Assembly: GCA_947037995.1 (NCBI GenBank)
Contig: CAMQUV010000068.1
Location: forward strand, 1 to 6,490
Direction of reading: 5' to 3'
From: an uncultured Rikenellaceae bacterium
Lineage (GTDB): Bacteria; Bacteroidota; Bacteroidia; Bacteroidales; Rikenellaceae
DNA length: 6,490 bases
The notes below the pieces were generated by a model. The model saw only the letters and a list, made by a program, of their open reading frames with translations. It was not told the origin of the DNA and did not search any database. Below, in pieces: positions 6,489 to 6,490 of the stretch (position 1 is the stretch's first letter; every line of letters starts with the position of its first letter). The position numbers were made by a program, and so were the translations under genes.

Positions 6489-6490
6489 AT

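Noticed and set aside
1..6490. CRISPR arrays, tRNA or rRNA genes, insertion sequences.
   Set aside because: No regularly spaced repeats, cloverleaf-like segments, rRNA-like blocks or transposase motifs were seen on reading both strands.

Overview
The window looks like a chromosomal segment of a Bacteroidota bacterium, probably Bacteroidales. The grounds are: (1) start codons lack recognisable Shine-Dalgarno sequences; (2) one gene has a full TTTG-N20-TATATTTG promoter, the Bacteroides-type -33/-7 signal; (3) the TolC, adaptor and carboxyltransferase proteins resemble Bacteroidales family members. Genus-level placement is not supported. All recognisable genes lie on the minus strand, so transcription runs right to left.

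Right part (about 5525-6490): a 217-residue, probably TPR-like helical protein of unknown function (5616-6269) is driven by the textbook promoter at 6306-6337. The outermost 120-180 bases have no certain gene. They hold what may be the 3' end of another minus-strand gene, split over two frames at an A-AAA-AAG run.

Centre (3578-5577): a 627-residue biotin-dependent carboxyltransferase of the oxaloacetate decarboxylase alpha / pyruvate carboxylase subunit B type carries its own C-terminal biotinyl domain. It has a likely -7 promoter element upstream and a strong intrinsic terminator downstream (3578-3616), so it is an independent transcription unit.

Left part (1-3551): a tripartite efflux operon consisting of a TolC-type outer-membrane channel (2068-3405), a MacA/HlyD-type periplasmic adaptor (759-2009) and the first 233 residues of a MacB/FtsX-type ABC permease that runs off the left edge. 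Together these would span the envelope and export a small molecule or peptide. No ATPase gene is visible; it may lie beyond the left edge.

The most notable feature is the control region of this operon. A sigma-54-like -24/-12 promoter (3446-3461) sits about 30 bases ahead of the tolC-like gene. Upstream are two tandem palindromic sites, one a perfect 17-bp TGTC-N9-GACA palindrome, with centres 21 bp apart (two helical turns) at roughly -88 and -109. This is the layout expected for activation by an NtrC-family enhancer-binding protein.
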